Shown: piece after piece, positions 44,381-55,310 of the stretch
Position numbering within the stretch: the stretch's first letter is position 1
Layout: each line of letters starts with the position of its first letter
Translations under genes and position numbers: made by a program
Notes under the pieces: model-generated
Databases searched by the model: none
What the model was told of the DNA's origin: nothing
What the model saw: the letters and a program-made list of their open reading frames with translations, nothing else
Assembly: GCA_007258455.2 (NCBI GenBank)
Contig: VDFB02047230.1
Span: 158,852,635 to 158,916,634, forward strand
DNA length: 64,000 nt
Direction of reading: 5' to 3'
Origin: Sequoia sempervirens
Taxonomy: Eukaryota; Streptophyta; Pinopsida; Cupressales; Cupressaceae

Positions 44381-44953
44381 TCTTGAGTTGTGTTCAGTTC
44401 TCCGCTATGTATATAGTTAGTTTAGGTTGCTTTGCTTGTTTGTTTGGTTAGAGTAGGTTTCCTTTTGGTTTGCTTTGGTTTGTTTTGGTTTGCATTGCTC
44501 TTGCTCTTGGTTCTTCCTCTTTTGGGGATCCTTGGGTGCACCTGCATGGCAGTGGCAACAAAGTAGGTTTGATGTTCTTAGTATTTCCCTTACAAACTCT
44601 AATCATCCTTCCAGGACACTGTGGTATGAATTCTCTGTCTAATATCACTTATCCTTATGCTGAGGCAAAGGGTTCCTGGTCAATTTGAATAGGAATATAT
44701 ATTGGGATCTCATACTTTTAACTATTAAATGTACCTGAAATTGTAGAAGGTCCTTATGAGGTCTGAACAAGTGAAAAATCTTTTTCTACTCTAGTGCCAC
44801 TGTGATTCTCAGCCCTAAGTGTGGACTTCACTGTTCACAGGTTGAATGAAATGAGTGAAAAGGAAAAGATATACCAAAAAGAAAAAAAAAGAAAAGGAAA
44901 AAATGATGAAAATCAAAAGGTTTGAATTCAACTGATCAGGAGGATCTGAATAT

Positions 44954-45054
44954 CTCTACCGGGGCTATAGATGCCTAGCTGGCAGTAGAGCTATGTTCAA
45001 GAGGATCACAACGATAACCTCGTCGGGGCTATGGACGCCTGACTGGCAGCGAGG
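44954..45054 (+). repeat. Duplicated RNA hairpin with compensatory stem changes
   Basis: Two copies about 64 bases apart share a 12-base side bulge (CGGGGCTATAGA / CGGGGCTATGGA) and a small inner hairpin (TGCC-TAGCT-GGCA / GCC-TGACT-GGC). The outer stems differ in sequence but both pair: CTCTAC with GTAGAG (44954-44959 and 44985-44990), and CCTCGT with GCGAGG (45018-45023 and 45049-45054, one G-U). Four of six pairs changed on both strands, so base pairing appears to have been kept. Confidence 0.7.
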
Positions 45055-45280
45055 CTCTATCCAGGTTACTTTTAGAGTATGAATCTTTACGTAGCTCGTT
45101 CATACCAAGTTTGGTCCTTGTTGTAATTAGGGGAAGGTAATAAATGCATATGCACACACTTGGACCTTGGTATAGGAAAATTTGAATGACTAGGAGCTTC
45201 TTTGTTTAAACATGGGGGTGGTGGCTGGATATTTGAAGTTGAAACCATGAGTTTTGGGATCTTGATTCCAGTTTGTCATC

Positions 45281-45300
45281 GAAATGCTTAGGAGCATTTC
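45281..45300 (+). repeat. Perfect 8 bp hairpin upstream of the 3' LTR
   Basis: GAAATGCT-TAGG-AGCATTTC is an 8 bp perfect inverted repeat with a 4-base loop, ending 18 bases before the LTR. Confidence 0.75.
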
Positions 45301-47135
45301 CCTAGCAGAGTCGCCATTTGTTGTGCAGTTTTTGCACACACGCCCCACTTGGAGTAGGGACCCTCTTTTCTGGTGTCTTTTGACCTTTGGTTTTATTGGA
45401 CTTATCCTTTTGAGGTCTTGACATGTCAGTTTCGCTGGCTTTGACCTTGCCTTGAGGCTGGAATTGATTAAAATTGAGTCTAAAGCAAAATCCAGGTTTT
45501 CACCTAGGTCCAGGATTTTCTAGCTCCGACGGATTTTCCCGGGCCATGGTTCTTTGTCCATTTTTGGCTGGATTCTCCGAATCTGGGTTTTTGCTTGATC
45601 CCAAGATTTTTCGGTTCTTGCATATTTTCCTAGTCTGCACTAAAATATCGAAGCTCATCACTTCCCCAGTTTCTGCATTTCCGTGAAATCTGTGTTTCCA
45701 CGTATCTTGAGATTTTCCGAAATTCCATCCTGGGCTCGGGTTTTTGGATTTTTCAGAAGTGTCTTGTCGCTCATTAATGCTTAAGTACCTTTGCTCAGAT
45801 GAGTATATGGGCAGATTTGGGGCATTTTAAGCGTCATTCTGATTTCATCTATTCACTTGTTGATTGCTCTGGCGATTAGGAATTTCCATTTGAGCTTTGA
45901 AGATCGATCTTGACTCGTGTGTGTGAGGATTGTTTGGGTGCCGGTGTCTGGATTTTCATTGCTAGGATGTGTTTACTTTGTGGTCATTTTTTTGAGCTCG
46001 GTTTTCTTTTGAATTAATCCATGGTATGTTATCAATGGCCCCTCTTGTTTGTTTACGCGATGATTGGGTTCTTTCGTATTGAATGGTGATCATTTTGGGT
46101 CGGCCTTTGCTGGGTTTTGATTCCACATTTGTAGAGTCGAGGTTTGACCCGTTTTATCATAGAACCCCATCACCTATGCCCTATGAGTGCTATTTATCCA
46201 TTAGATGGCAAGTGTATCCTTTAGACGGGGTTCTGGGTTAGATTGTTTTCCCTTTTAGTGTGAAATTTTCCATCTGCGGGGTTAGGGTTTCTTTGATTCT
46301 CGACCCAGAATAACAGATTTGTGATGATTTGCCAATCTTACCCTTGTATTACGCTGACCTCCGCCCTGTGAGGATTCAGAGTGCCTTAGACTGATCTTCG
46401 TCGATAATATTTTAAAACCTTAGGCTTACTCTAGATTTAATGGTGGGAGGGTTTTTTTTTCACCAAAATTAGGGCATCATTGTTTTGCCTAGAGGATTCA
46501 TTGTTTGAGGTCTTTTGAAGTCTAATTTCCTTCACATTTTGAATCTTGTTGGTTGGTATCAATTTTGGGACTATTCGAGTCTAGGTAGAAAGGTTTGCAT
46601 GATCATTTGGTCGTTAGTTCACGTGTCGCCATTTGTCGGGTTTCCGAAGTCTCCGTGGAATTCCTCCGCATTTGGATTTTCCCAGTTTCGGCTGATTCCA
46701 CGGGGCATAACGATTTCTAGAGTTCTTCAAACTGTCCGCAAAAATCTATCTCACCCGATTTTTTCTGGTTTTCCTGTCTGTTTTTATTTTCTTCGATTTT
46801 CTGAAGATAGGACTAATGGAGTGAATGCTAATTGCTTATTTCTTGTTGCTAGTGAGTGAATTTCATGATAATCTGATGATTTTTGGTTGTATTAACGATT
46901 TATTTGACTAATTATGCTTTGGCAGTGAGAATCCGTCTGGGTCGGATTTCTCTGAAATTCCACCCCGACTGGATTTTCCCGGTTTGCATGATCTTCCCGG
47001 ATGACCTTATTTCTTCAGATTTTCAAAGATTAACAGTTTTTGATGGATTTTAATTGCTTTATATGATTTTAGGCTAACCTTTGGACTGGAATATGCATGA
47101 TAATAAAATACTAATGATGTCTTTTGTGAGTGCAG

Positions 47136-50100
47136 GCTGAATCAAGCAAAGCTGCTGCCGGAAAATCTAAGGGTGGCACAAAGGGGTCATCCATTTCTGA
47201 GGCAGAGCGATTAAAATTGGATATTAAGAGTCAACTTACTGAGATCAGGATATCCTCCATATGGTCCGAAGTGTCTGATACTAATGTGGGAGCTTGGAGG
47301 TATGAAGAGTTTAAGCAGAGGACAACTGAGAAGGATTTGTCGGCCTTAAGGAATGGAATGATGAAGTCTGGACTTGTGCATGTGGCTGGTTTTCCTCCAG
47401 CGATCCAATGTTATGAGCTGATTCTGGAATGTGCTAGGCAATACGACTTCGACACACAGAGGGTCGTCAGTACTCACGGAAGGGTCTTGGCCAACTTTAG
47501 TCTTGTCTCTATTGCCCAAGCCTTCGGCATGCCTGACCTACCTTCAGTGTGTGCTTTGAACATAGACATGGCTAAAACATACTATGAGAATGAGCCAGTC
47601 AAGGCTCAACAAATAATCAATTCATGGTTAGAGAAACCAAAGTCCCACCATTCTAAATTGCCTAAGCAGTTGCACAGAGTTAAGTTCAGGTCGGATGTTT
47701 ATGATGCCATAACATTTTTGAGCAGAGTAGCTGGTTTGAAGACTGCCGGGGTGCTAGAGAACTGGATGGTCCATGTGATCACCAAGGTTGAGCAAGGAAC
47801 TAACTATCACTGGGCAGGGCTTATTAGTGCTGAAATTGACAAACAGCTGAGGAATGTTCTGAAGACTAAGAGGTTCACTATGTCCTCTTATGTCATATAT
47901 GTGTTAGCCAGATTCTACCCATACAAGGGTCTGAATCCATGAGGGACGCTTGGACAAGATATTATCTATGAGGTCTATCCAAAACTGCACCTAGGATACA
48001 AGAACTACAGAAGAGCCAATAATGCCTTCACGATGCATATCACCAGGATGCTACAGAATGCCAAGCATATGAGACTGTCAGATGGAGCCAAAGGGTTGAT
48101 AAAGAATTATGGGGCCTGGTTTATCCCATTTCCCACTTTTACTCACATTTGGATTGATGGATGCCCGGTCGCTCCATACAGGTTACCTAGGTACCCCACT
48201 GATCACATTGTGTTGTTGGAGGTTGTGAGGCAGATTTGTGAGTTTGATGCCATTGTGAAGAAAGAAAAGCATAAGACAGGCTTTGGTGGGGATTTCCCCC
48301 TTGGAATTGGTGTGGCAGAGGTGTGCCCCTCTATTCAATCAGCACATACGGCAGGAAATGAGTTAGCAGCAAATGGTTTCTCCTTCCACTCCAAAAGGAT
48401 GAACTTCAACATCACAGGAGAGGCACAAAAGAAGGCCACTAGGGAATACCGACATAAAAGTGACCTAGAAGACTATTGGGTCAACATCAAGGATGATCTT
48501 GAAGCGAGAAAGAAGAGATATTCCAGACTCCCTGTTGATGCAATCAGACAATACAATGTCAAGTTGATCCCGGACCAATTGGAGGACGATGGAAACTTGG
48601 TTCAGGATCATGCTTATGAAACTGTGAAGGACAGGTCAGTCGGGGATATCAACTGGAACGATGATGAGGTCACGGAGTTAGAAGACTTAATGGCCCCGGT
48701 TGTGAAATTCACCTCTTCCTGGTTGAAACATAAAATTTGGGAGCTGGAAAGCGAGAAGGTGACTTGTACCTTCAACTTGATGGGAGATCTTAACCCTATG
48801 TCATCTTCAGAGGAATCCGGGGAAGATGACCCCAAAGGGAAAGCTGCAAAGAGCTCTCCTTTCAAAATAAAGATCAGAGGTCCCAAGGAGAGTGGGCCTG
48901 AACCAAAGAGGAAGCCAAAAGGAAAAAGGAGATGGCGGACTTTGAAGATTGGTACGTCCTTTGATGAGGTAGAGTTGGAAAAAGCAGAAGAGGGGGATGC
49001 TCCTCCACCACCGAAGAAGACAAGAACAACAAGACTCTCAAAGAAGAAGGCTTAGGAGGTATCAAAGGATGAGCCTCCGATTGTTGATGTGGAAAGTTCG
49101 GGGGGAGAAAAGACTAAAGTTTACACAAGGAGATCTAGGACTCCCTCTCCAAAGGGCACGGTGCCAATGACAGATCCTCCATCGGAATCACCAGTCACGG
49201 AGCCACCTAAGACTACTTCCCCACCACCAAGTCTATATGAGCAGGAAAATCCTGAGGAGCAGGAAACTAGTGGAGAGGCAGAGCCGTTCAAGGAGGGGAC
49301 ACTCTTTGGAGAGGCAGCCGAGCTTGAAGTTGAAGAGGAGGAAAGGCATACTTCTCCTTTGGTGCAATACAAGGATTCTCCGGAAAGTGACAGAAGCCGC
49401 GGATCACCCAAAAAGGAGGACAATCCTGCTGAGACCCCATCACCAGTGTAGCCAGAGGTGGATCTTGAAGAAATTGATCAAGGTGAGCAGCTCCCTGAGA
49501 AAGAGGAGGATAAAGTAACTACAGAGGAAGAAGAGAAAATGAAAGAACAACCAAAAGAAACAAGAACAAAAGAACTTCGGGTAGAGCCTGTAGCCTCGAA
49601 CTGGCTAGAAAAAGATCTTGCAAGGAAAAAGCAGGAAGTAGTTGAAGATACTCCCTTGGATTGGGATGAGATGCTATCAAAAATTGGAAAAGGGAAGAAA
49701 AAGAAGGCAGCCAAGGTGGTGTCCAAGGTGGAAAGAGATGAGGAAAATAACAGGGTCATCCACATTGCCACCCCTGCCACAGACAAGACAAGAGAAGAGG
49801 TCACTGGTCAAGATTACAGTGTACAAACGATCAACCTTGGACTAGCATCCATAGAGTAGGACATCGAGGAATATGAGGGGTCCAGTGCTGTGATCATCGA
49901 CAGATTGAGGAAGGAAACCCAAACCAAACATGAGCTAAGGAAAGAGAATGAAATACTTAAGAAATGTTTGGAAGAGGTAATGAAGCCTCTGCAATCTCTC
50001 CATCCTTCTTCATCTGCTACTCCTAGCTTTCTACCCAAGGAAACCATCTCCGGAATTGAGAAGATGAAAACCTCTGCCCAAACTACAGTAGACTGGTTGA

Positions 50101-50762
50101 AGAATGTGCAAACAAAGGGAGATGATACAATCGAGGACATCCTTTCAGTTGGGAAAGATGCATTCCGAGCCAAGGAACTGCTAGATTATGTGCTATCCCA
50201 GGATAAAGAAGACATTGACCTCTTGCTACAGAAATCTAGGGTCATCATGGGACATGGTAAGGAACAGCTGGCGGTGGATGGAATTCTTCCTTCTTCTAGA
50301 TTGGATGAACGCTGGGAATGGTTTGAGGCTCTGCAGATTAGGCAGAAGGCCATAAAAAGGATCCAAAAATGAAAGAAATCAATTGATGGTGATCTTACTG
50401 CAGTGTATGATGGATGCATTGCCTTCTTTGAGGTGATGACTGGAAGGAGAAAGATTGCCCCAAAATATCTGAGTCTGGAGCAACTAAAAGAGTGGTGGCA
50501 TGAAGTCTATGCCCCAGATTCAGAGAATGTTATAACTTCCCACCAGTTAGATGATGCAGCCACATATCTAGCAGTGATGGACAAATATCAGGCCAATAAG
50601 GAGGAATGGAATAAAATTGTTGACCAATCAAAAGAAGAGATTGATTCCATTAGATGTCGGCTTAAGATATTACCTCTGCCACCTGTCGCCGAGCTGGATG
50701 GAGCATTCTTGAGGGTCCAGGGATCATCAGTTCAGAGAAGGGATAAGGGAAGTGGCAGTTAA
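47136..50762 (+). pseudogene. U3-encoded open reading frame, LTR copy 2
   Basis: The same frame runs for 3,627 bases without any frameshift. It is broken only by five stops: TGA 47940, TAG 49053, TAG 49449, TAG 49857 and TGA 50370. The first four are Arg or Gln codons in copy 1, so they arose after insertion. The last is shared with copy 1 (35996) and is older. Combining the two copies shows that the parent element had a single frame of about 1,208 codons with at most that one stop. As in copy 1, the frame opens after a TGCAG acceptor-like site and has no ATG at its start. Confidence 0.75.
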
Positions 50763-50964
50763 TGCCTATTTTGAGATTTGTGCTTCCCTATTATCATAGG
50801 GCATGCATTGGACCGAGCTACATTGGGGATTGTGTCAAGGCCGACCTTGATGGTGGATGGCATTTAATGTGTGCCTTACTTTGATTTCCTTAGGCCGACT
50901 TATTTTGGAAATTATATTTATCTTGTAAAAATGTTTGGCTGGGCCGACATATCTTGGGATTTGA

Positions 50965-50973
50965 TATAAAAAA
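50965..50973 (+). promoter_or_regulatory. LTR TATA box (copy 2)
   Basis: TATAAAAAA in the same position relative to the U3 frame as in copy 1, with one extra A. Confidence 0.65.
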
Positions 50974-51946
50974 GGCATTCTCGCCTTATTGTAAAGGGTT
51001 AGACATTAGAAATTTAAGAGAAGAGACAATAGAGTTAGAGCATTTTTGTGAGTTTCTTGAAGTAAGTATTGTATCAGAACAGTGGAATTGTTGCAATATT
51101 TTGATGAATTAATACAATTGAAGACATTGTGGTTTTCCTGGTGAAATCTCTTGTATTGGTTTATTTCGCATGGTTCCTTTTGTTCTATCTTTCAAATTGC
51201 TTGGAGATTTAGGGTTTAGTGTTCAGAATTAAAATAGTTTTAGCCTGTTGAGTGATGTTTATGATTTTTTATTTGGAATGTTTGTAGCAATCTCTGGTCT
51301 ATACTCCCAGTAACTATCTGATTGTAGTAGGCTGGTGAAGTCAACCTGGACCATATATTTAATGTGCTTAAGTTCGATTGTAGATGAATATCTATGATTT
51401 GAGAATCTATAAACATTAGAAGATTGCACTGTTCTTGTGATATTGCATTGTGGGTTGATCAAGGATTGGTTATTTGAGATTGGTCCATTCCAGATATCTA
51501 TCATTTGCATTGTTCATTCTAGGAACAGTTTAGATCTTATCATATCCTTGCACCCTTATCTTTTGCTGTTTCTTTATCATCTGGGTAGATTTAGGATTAA
51601 AGATCATTACATTCCAAAATCTGATAAATTGAAGGATACAGTTTGCTTGTAGTAAGGTCCCTTTGTGATTACCAACATTTTCACATAATTATCTGAGTTG
51701 TTTATGCATTGTCATGACCTGACACCCGAGAGACCTTAGGGTGATTTTTAGTGATTTATTATTAAAGATTACCTTTCAAGAGAGATAGAATATTGTATTC
51801 TGTCTGAGTTGTTGCTGTGCAGAAAACACCATCAACAATATTTACAAGTGTACATGTATGCGTTTCATATATCTAGTGAATTCAAAACTCATAAAATTGT
51901 AACTATACTAATGTAAACTTTAAACAAATTTACAATATGAATGTAC

Positions 51947-53414
51947 CTGCCCCTGATCTATGACGCTCGATAGTGGAGGAGTGCTTGACAATCCCTTAGG
52001 AGGAATCAATGTGGATGTTGATTGACTCACCTAAACCAACATAAATATTTGAAACATATATGTGATTCAATTTTAAATTTAAAACTCAAGTTAAATAATT
52101 TATGATTTCATATATAATTTTAAAAATTGAAATCAAAATACCCCATAAGGGTTGCCGAGTATGACTGGTGTCAATGTATGTACTCGTGGAACAGATGATT
52201 TCCCTTGCATTGTTAGTGTCATCTGTACACCAAACAATTTGGTTGTTAAAATGTATTGCAAAATTTTCTTTGATATATACAACCATCAAAATTCTTATAA
52301 AATGAACGCACATCTAGATGCATATTTATACCTGTGTCGTAGTGTCCTCAGGGTGATGTTCTGCTATGAGTAACTCTACAAATGAACTGATGCGACCAGA
52401 TGAACCACCAGAATCTCCCCGTCCACCTGAACTAGGTGTGGCCTGATCAGGTCCATAGCATACTTGATGATAACTAGTACATATATGGGGGATGGGCCTC
52501 GACACTCCTAGAGCGGTACTCAGACCAGCTCCATAAAAAAATTCTCCATCATCATCATCATCTCTATGCTCCCCACTCGCTATCACAGAAGCGTGCTGAT
52601 CAAGGTCTCTTGTGAGTGTACTAAGGGAACCTAATGTTGAGACTAGAGCTTGATGATGTACAAGTGTAGGAAAGGGAGGACTAGGAGCAACAACAAGGGG
52701 TTGCGCATGCATGGGGCATCGGGGATCAACCCTTGCCCCTAATCTCTGTTGTGGCATGCTGCCCCCAACACCCTGAAATGATTTAAAATCAAAATAATTG
52801 GGCTTTTTCCCCAAAACAAACTCTACATACAATTTTCTCAAAAAATACAATGGGCACTCCCAATTAGCATGTGGGGGACTATCAAAAACCATATACCATC
52901 GATCTGAAAAATGTGCACTCATCTGTGGATGTATCCACCACCTCATGGATATTCTAGATTTGTTGGGTGGAATGGGTTGTCGAGTAACGAGGTCAAGAAA
53001 GTAGGGGGCTAGATGGGCTTTCATTATTTTAAGGTCTAATATTTGTTTGTAAGAGAGACCATCAGAATAAAATTGTCTCATTTTTTCTCTGTCTCGTCAA
53101 TGCATATCAAGATTAGAATTGATCATCCTGATGGCATCAACAACGTTTTGCATTGTAGATGCAAAACGTCTCACATGTGGAGAAATCAATGCTTGACTCT
53201 GCATAGCATTGATTTGATTTTGTAAGGATGCAACTTGATCATTTATTTGTGCTCTCAAGCGAGCCTCATCAGATGCGATAGGTGCTAGATGTGGAATATT
53301 AGGTGGAGGGGGAGGTGGAGGGGGGGGGAGTGGATGTGGATGTGGCTGAGGTGGTGGATTGATGATATCATCAATGTTAAAATCATCCATGATATGCTCG
53401 ATATAAATGTGCAC
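51947..53414 (-). pseudogene. Three-exon gene fragment of unknown function
   Basis: Three - strand exons join in phase 0. Exon 1, 53414-52332 (361 codons), is entered through TTTAATGCAG and left through CAG/GTATAA. Exon 2, 52222-52142 (27 codons), lies between TGTACAG and GG/GTATTT. Exon 3, 52030-51947 (28 codons), lies between GGTTTAG and CAG/GTACAT. All stay open across the joins except one TGA at 53097-53099. Exon 1 has a likely start at 53390 (MDDFNIDDII), a proline run, a short coiled coil and a conserved-looking block with MRWWIHPQMSAHFSDRWYM. I do not recognise the family; it could be a host gene or a DNA-transposon gene. The following exons are cut off by the gypsy LTR at 51837. Confidence 0.6.
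53285..53360 (+). repeat. G-rich tract encoding the proline run
   Basis: Runs of G (including nine in a row) separated by GT/GA on the + strand correspond to proline codons on the - strand. The pattern could form a G-quadruplex. Confidence 0.5.
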
Positions 53415-53651
53415 CTGCATTAAATCATACAAAATAGTCCATGTGCATACATATATTAAGATCATATATTTAATTGAAATAGGATGAGCAACATATGTAT
53501 TAAGATCATATATTTAATTGAAACACACATATATATACATTGATTGTTCAACTCAAGAGCATGTCCATACAAAATTCAAAATTAAATGTATGTACATGTA
53601 CATTTAAAATAAAAAATATGATGCATAATTTGTATGCGTACAAATCATTAA
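53415..53651. other. Intron or flank of the three-exon gene
   Basis: AT-rich sequence upstream of exon 1 ending at the gap. The TTTAATGCAG acceptor suggests that a further 5' exon lies beyond the gap. TATTAAGATCATATATTTAA is repeated twice near 53453-53516. Confidence 0.5.
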
Positions 53652-53751
53652 NNNNNNNNNNNNNNNNNNNNNNNNNNNNNNNNNNNNNNNNNNNNNNNNN
53701 NNNNNNNNNNNNNNNNNNNNNNNNNNNNNNNNNNNNNNNNNNNNNNNNNNN
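53652..53751. other. Assembly gap (100 N)
   Basis: Exactly 100 N. The sequence to the right is the second copy of the copia B region, starting abruptly inside gag, so this join should be treated with caution. Confidence 0.95.
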
Positions 53752-53796
53752 GAATCAAAGATGGATAGTCTCATTGTTATACTTATTTTAGAAGAG

Positions 53797-54640
53797 ATGA
53801 GGCTCCCAAGATTCCTTGCATGTGCGAGGAAGGTCCAAAGGAAAAGGAGGGCCTAAAGGAGACACGGAGAGAGACAAGTCTAAAGGAAATTCTAAAACCC
53901 CTAGGAAGAGTAGAGTAAAGTGTTGGAATTATGGTCAGATAGGAAATGTGGAGTGTGGAAACAAGAAAAAGAGTTTAGATAGTTCAATAAAAAATTCCTC
54001 AGAAGATGGTGATTTTGATGCTTTTTTAATTTCTGCTAACACTATTAATGATGATGCTTGGCTTATTGATTTATGTTGCTCCTACCATATGACTCCTCAC
54101 AAGAAGTGGTTTACATCATATTCAACCTATGATGGGGGAGAATTTTTCCTTGGTAATAACAAGATGAAGAAGATTGTTGGTAAGGGAAAGGTAAAGTTGT
54201 GTTTAAGTGATGGGAGGGTTAAAACCCTTGATTGTGTTTTACATATTCCAAGACTTGCAAGAAATTTACTTTCAATATCCAAGCTGAATTATTCTGGAAT
54301 TCATGTGAAATTTGACAAGTCTAATTGTAGGTTGGTAAGAGGGATTTTGGTGATAGCTAAAGGATCTCATATTGGGACTTTGTTTAGGCTTAATGCTTTC
54401 ACTTTTTCTAACTCTACCAATGTAACTAGCACTAAAAATGCATGTATGTTGTGGCACCATAGATTGGGTCACATAAGTGAAAAGGGTCTTAAGACGATTT
54501 TGAATAAAAGGTCAGTTAATTATATTTCTAATTATTTTGTTGGTAAAAATGATTTTTGTGAGCATTGTGCATTTGGTAAACAAAATAGATCATAATTTCC
54601 TAATGGGACTAATGAAGCTAAGAGATTATTCATTTAGATA
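53797..54640 (+). pseudogene. Copia B2 gag C-terminus, protease and GAG-pre-integrase
   Basis: Same frame and defects as the B1 copy: damaged knuckle CWNYGQIGNVECG, protease WLIDLCCSYHMTP without DSG, and intact MLWHHRLGHISEKGL. It has a private stop at 54593-54595 (TCA to TAA), where B1 is open. Confidence 0.85.
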
Positions 54641-55310
54641 TGTTTGGACTAGTGGATGTTGACTCTTTTGGAAAATATTGTTATTATGTTACTTTCATTG
54701 ATGATGTGTCAAGATACACCTAGATTTTTTTATTCATGCAAAATTTGAGGTTTTCTCTAATTTTAAGAAATTTAAAGCCTTAGTTGAGAAGAAAGCATAT
54801 TATAAGATAAGGGTGTTGAGATTTGACAATGGGGATGAATATTGTTCTAGGGAATTTGATGAGTTTTGTAAGAATGAAAGTATTATTCAAAAAATGACTA
54901 CTCCATACACACCCAACAAAATGGGGTAGAAAAAAGAATGAATCAAACCTTGATGGAAAGAGCTAGGAGCATGTTGAGTGGCGCTAAGATTGATAGATGC
55001 TTTTGGGTAGAAGCTATAAGTACCACATGTTATTTGGTTAATAGATCTCCTTGTTCAACTCTTGTTGACAAAAATCCTTATGAAGTGTGGATAGGTAGAA
55101 AGCCTTAAGTTTCACATTTAAGGGTCTTTGGTTGTGAGGATTTTGTTCATGTGCCTTAAGAGAAGCATTATAAATTGGATCCAAAAGCATAAACATGCAT
55201 CTTTGTTGGTTACAATGAGAATGTAAAACGTTATAAGCTTTGGAATCCACTAACCCATAAAATGGTTTTTGTTGAGAACGATTTTATTTGCAACAAATAG
55301 GGTGAATAAA
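54641..55310 (+). pseudogene. Copia B2 integrase remnant
   Basis: Collinear with the B1 integrase, including the frameshifts and the NGVEKRMN motif with Lys at the expected catalytic Glu. Private changes include DNGDEYC in place of DNEGEYC, Arg for Met in the ERARSMLSG segment, and a TAA near 55107 in the KPSVSHLRVFG segment. Confidence 0.8.

Larger units (their letters stand above)
44381..45318 (+). other. Gypsy 3' non-coding region
   Basis: About 0.94 kb lies between integrase and the 3' LTR. It contains a purine-rich stretch at about 44868-44925, two tandem copies of a structured motif (44954-45054) and a hairpin at 45281-45300. It ends CCTAGCAGAGTCGCCATT directly before the LTR. No reading frame resembling an envelope gene is present; 44470-44688 is open but looks like chance. 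Confidence 0.7.
30984..51837 (+). mobile_element. Giant-LTR Ty3/gypsy element (Tat/Ogre-like) with a coding U3
   Basis: Two long direct repeats (30984-37461 and 45319-51837, about 6.5 kb each) flank a 7.86 kb internal region. The internal order is gag, protease, RNase H, RT, degenerate RNase H, integrase. The LTR starts TGTTGTGCAG and ends CATCAACA, sharing a TGTTG/CAACA inverted repeat. LTRs make up over 60% of the element. They differ at several percent of sites in the stretches I compared, so the copy is not recent, and numerous stops show it is dead. The archaeal-type RNase H suggests the Tat lineage. The left flank (copia D) and right flank (a spliced gene fragment) are unrelated, and the left junction is in a gap, so no target duplication can be tested. 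Confidence 0.9.
45319..51837 (+). repeat. Gypsy 3' LTR (complete, 6519 bp)
   Basis: It starts TGTTGTGCAG at 45319 and ends CATCAACA at 51837. It is the full-length partner of 30984-37461 and supplies the 29 bases missing from that copy. The base following it begins unrelated DNA (ATATTTAC). Confidence 0.9.

Noticed and set aside
44470..44688. Possible envelope-like or extra ORF after integrase
   Set aside because: Only 72 codons, with no signal peptide plus transmembrane layout or conserved motif; it lies in non-coding sequence before the structured repeats.
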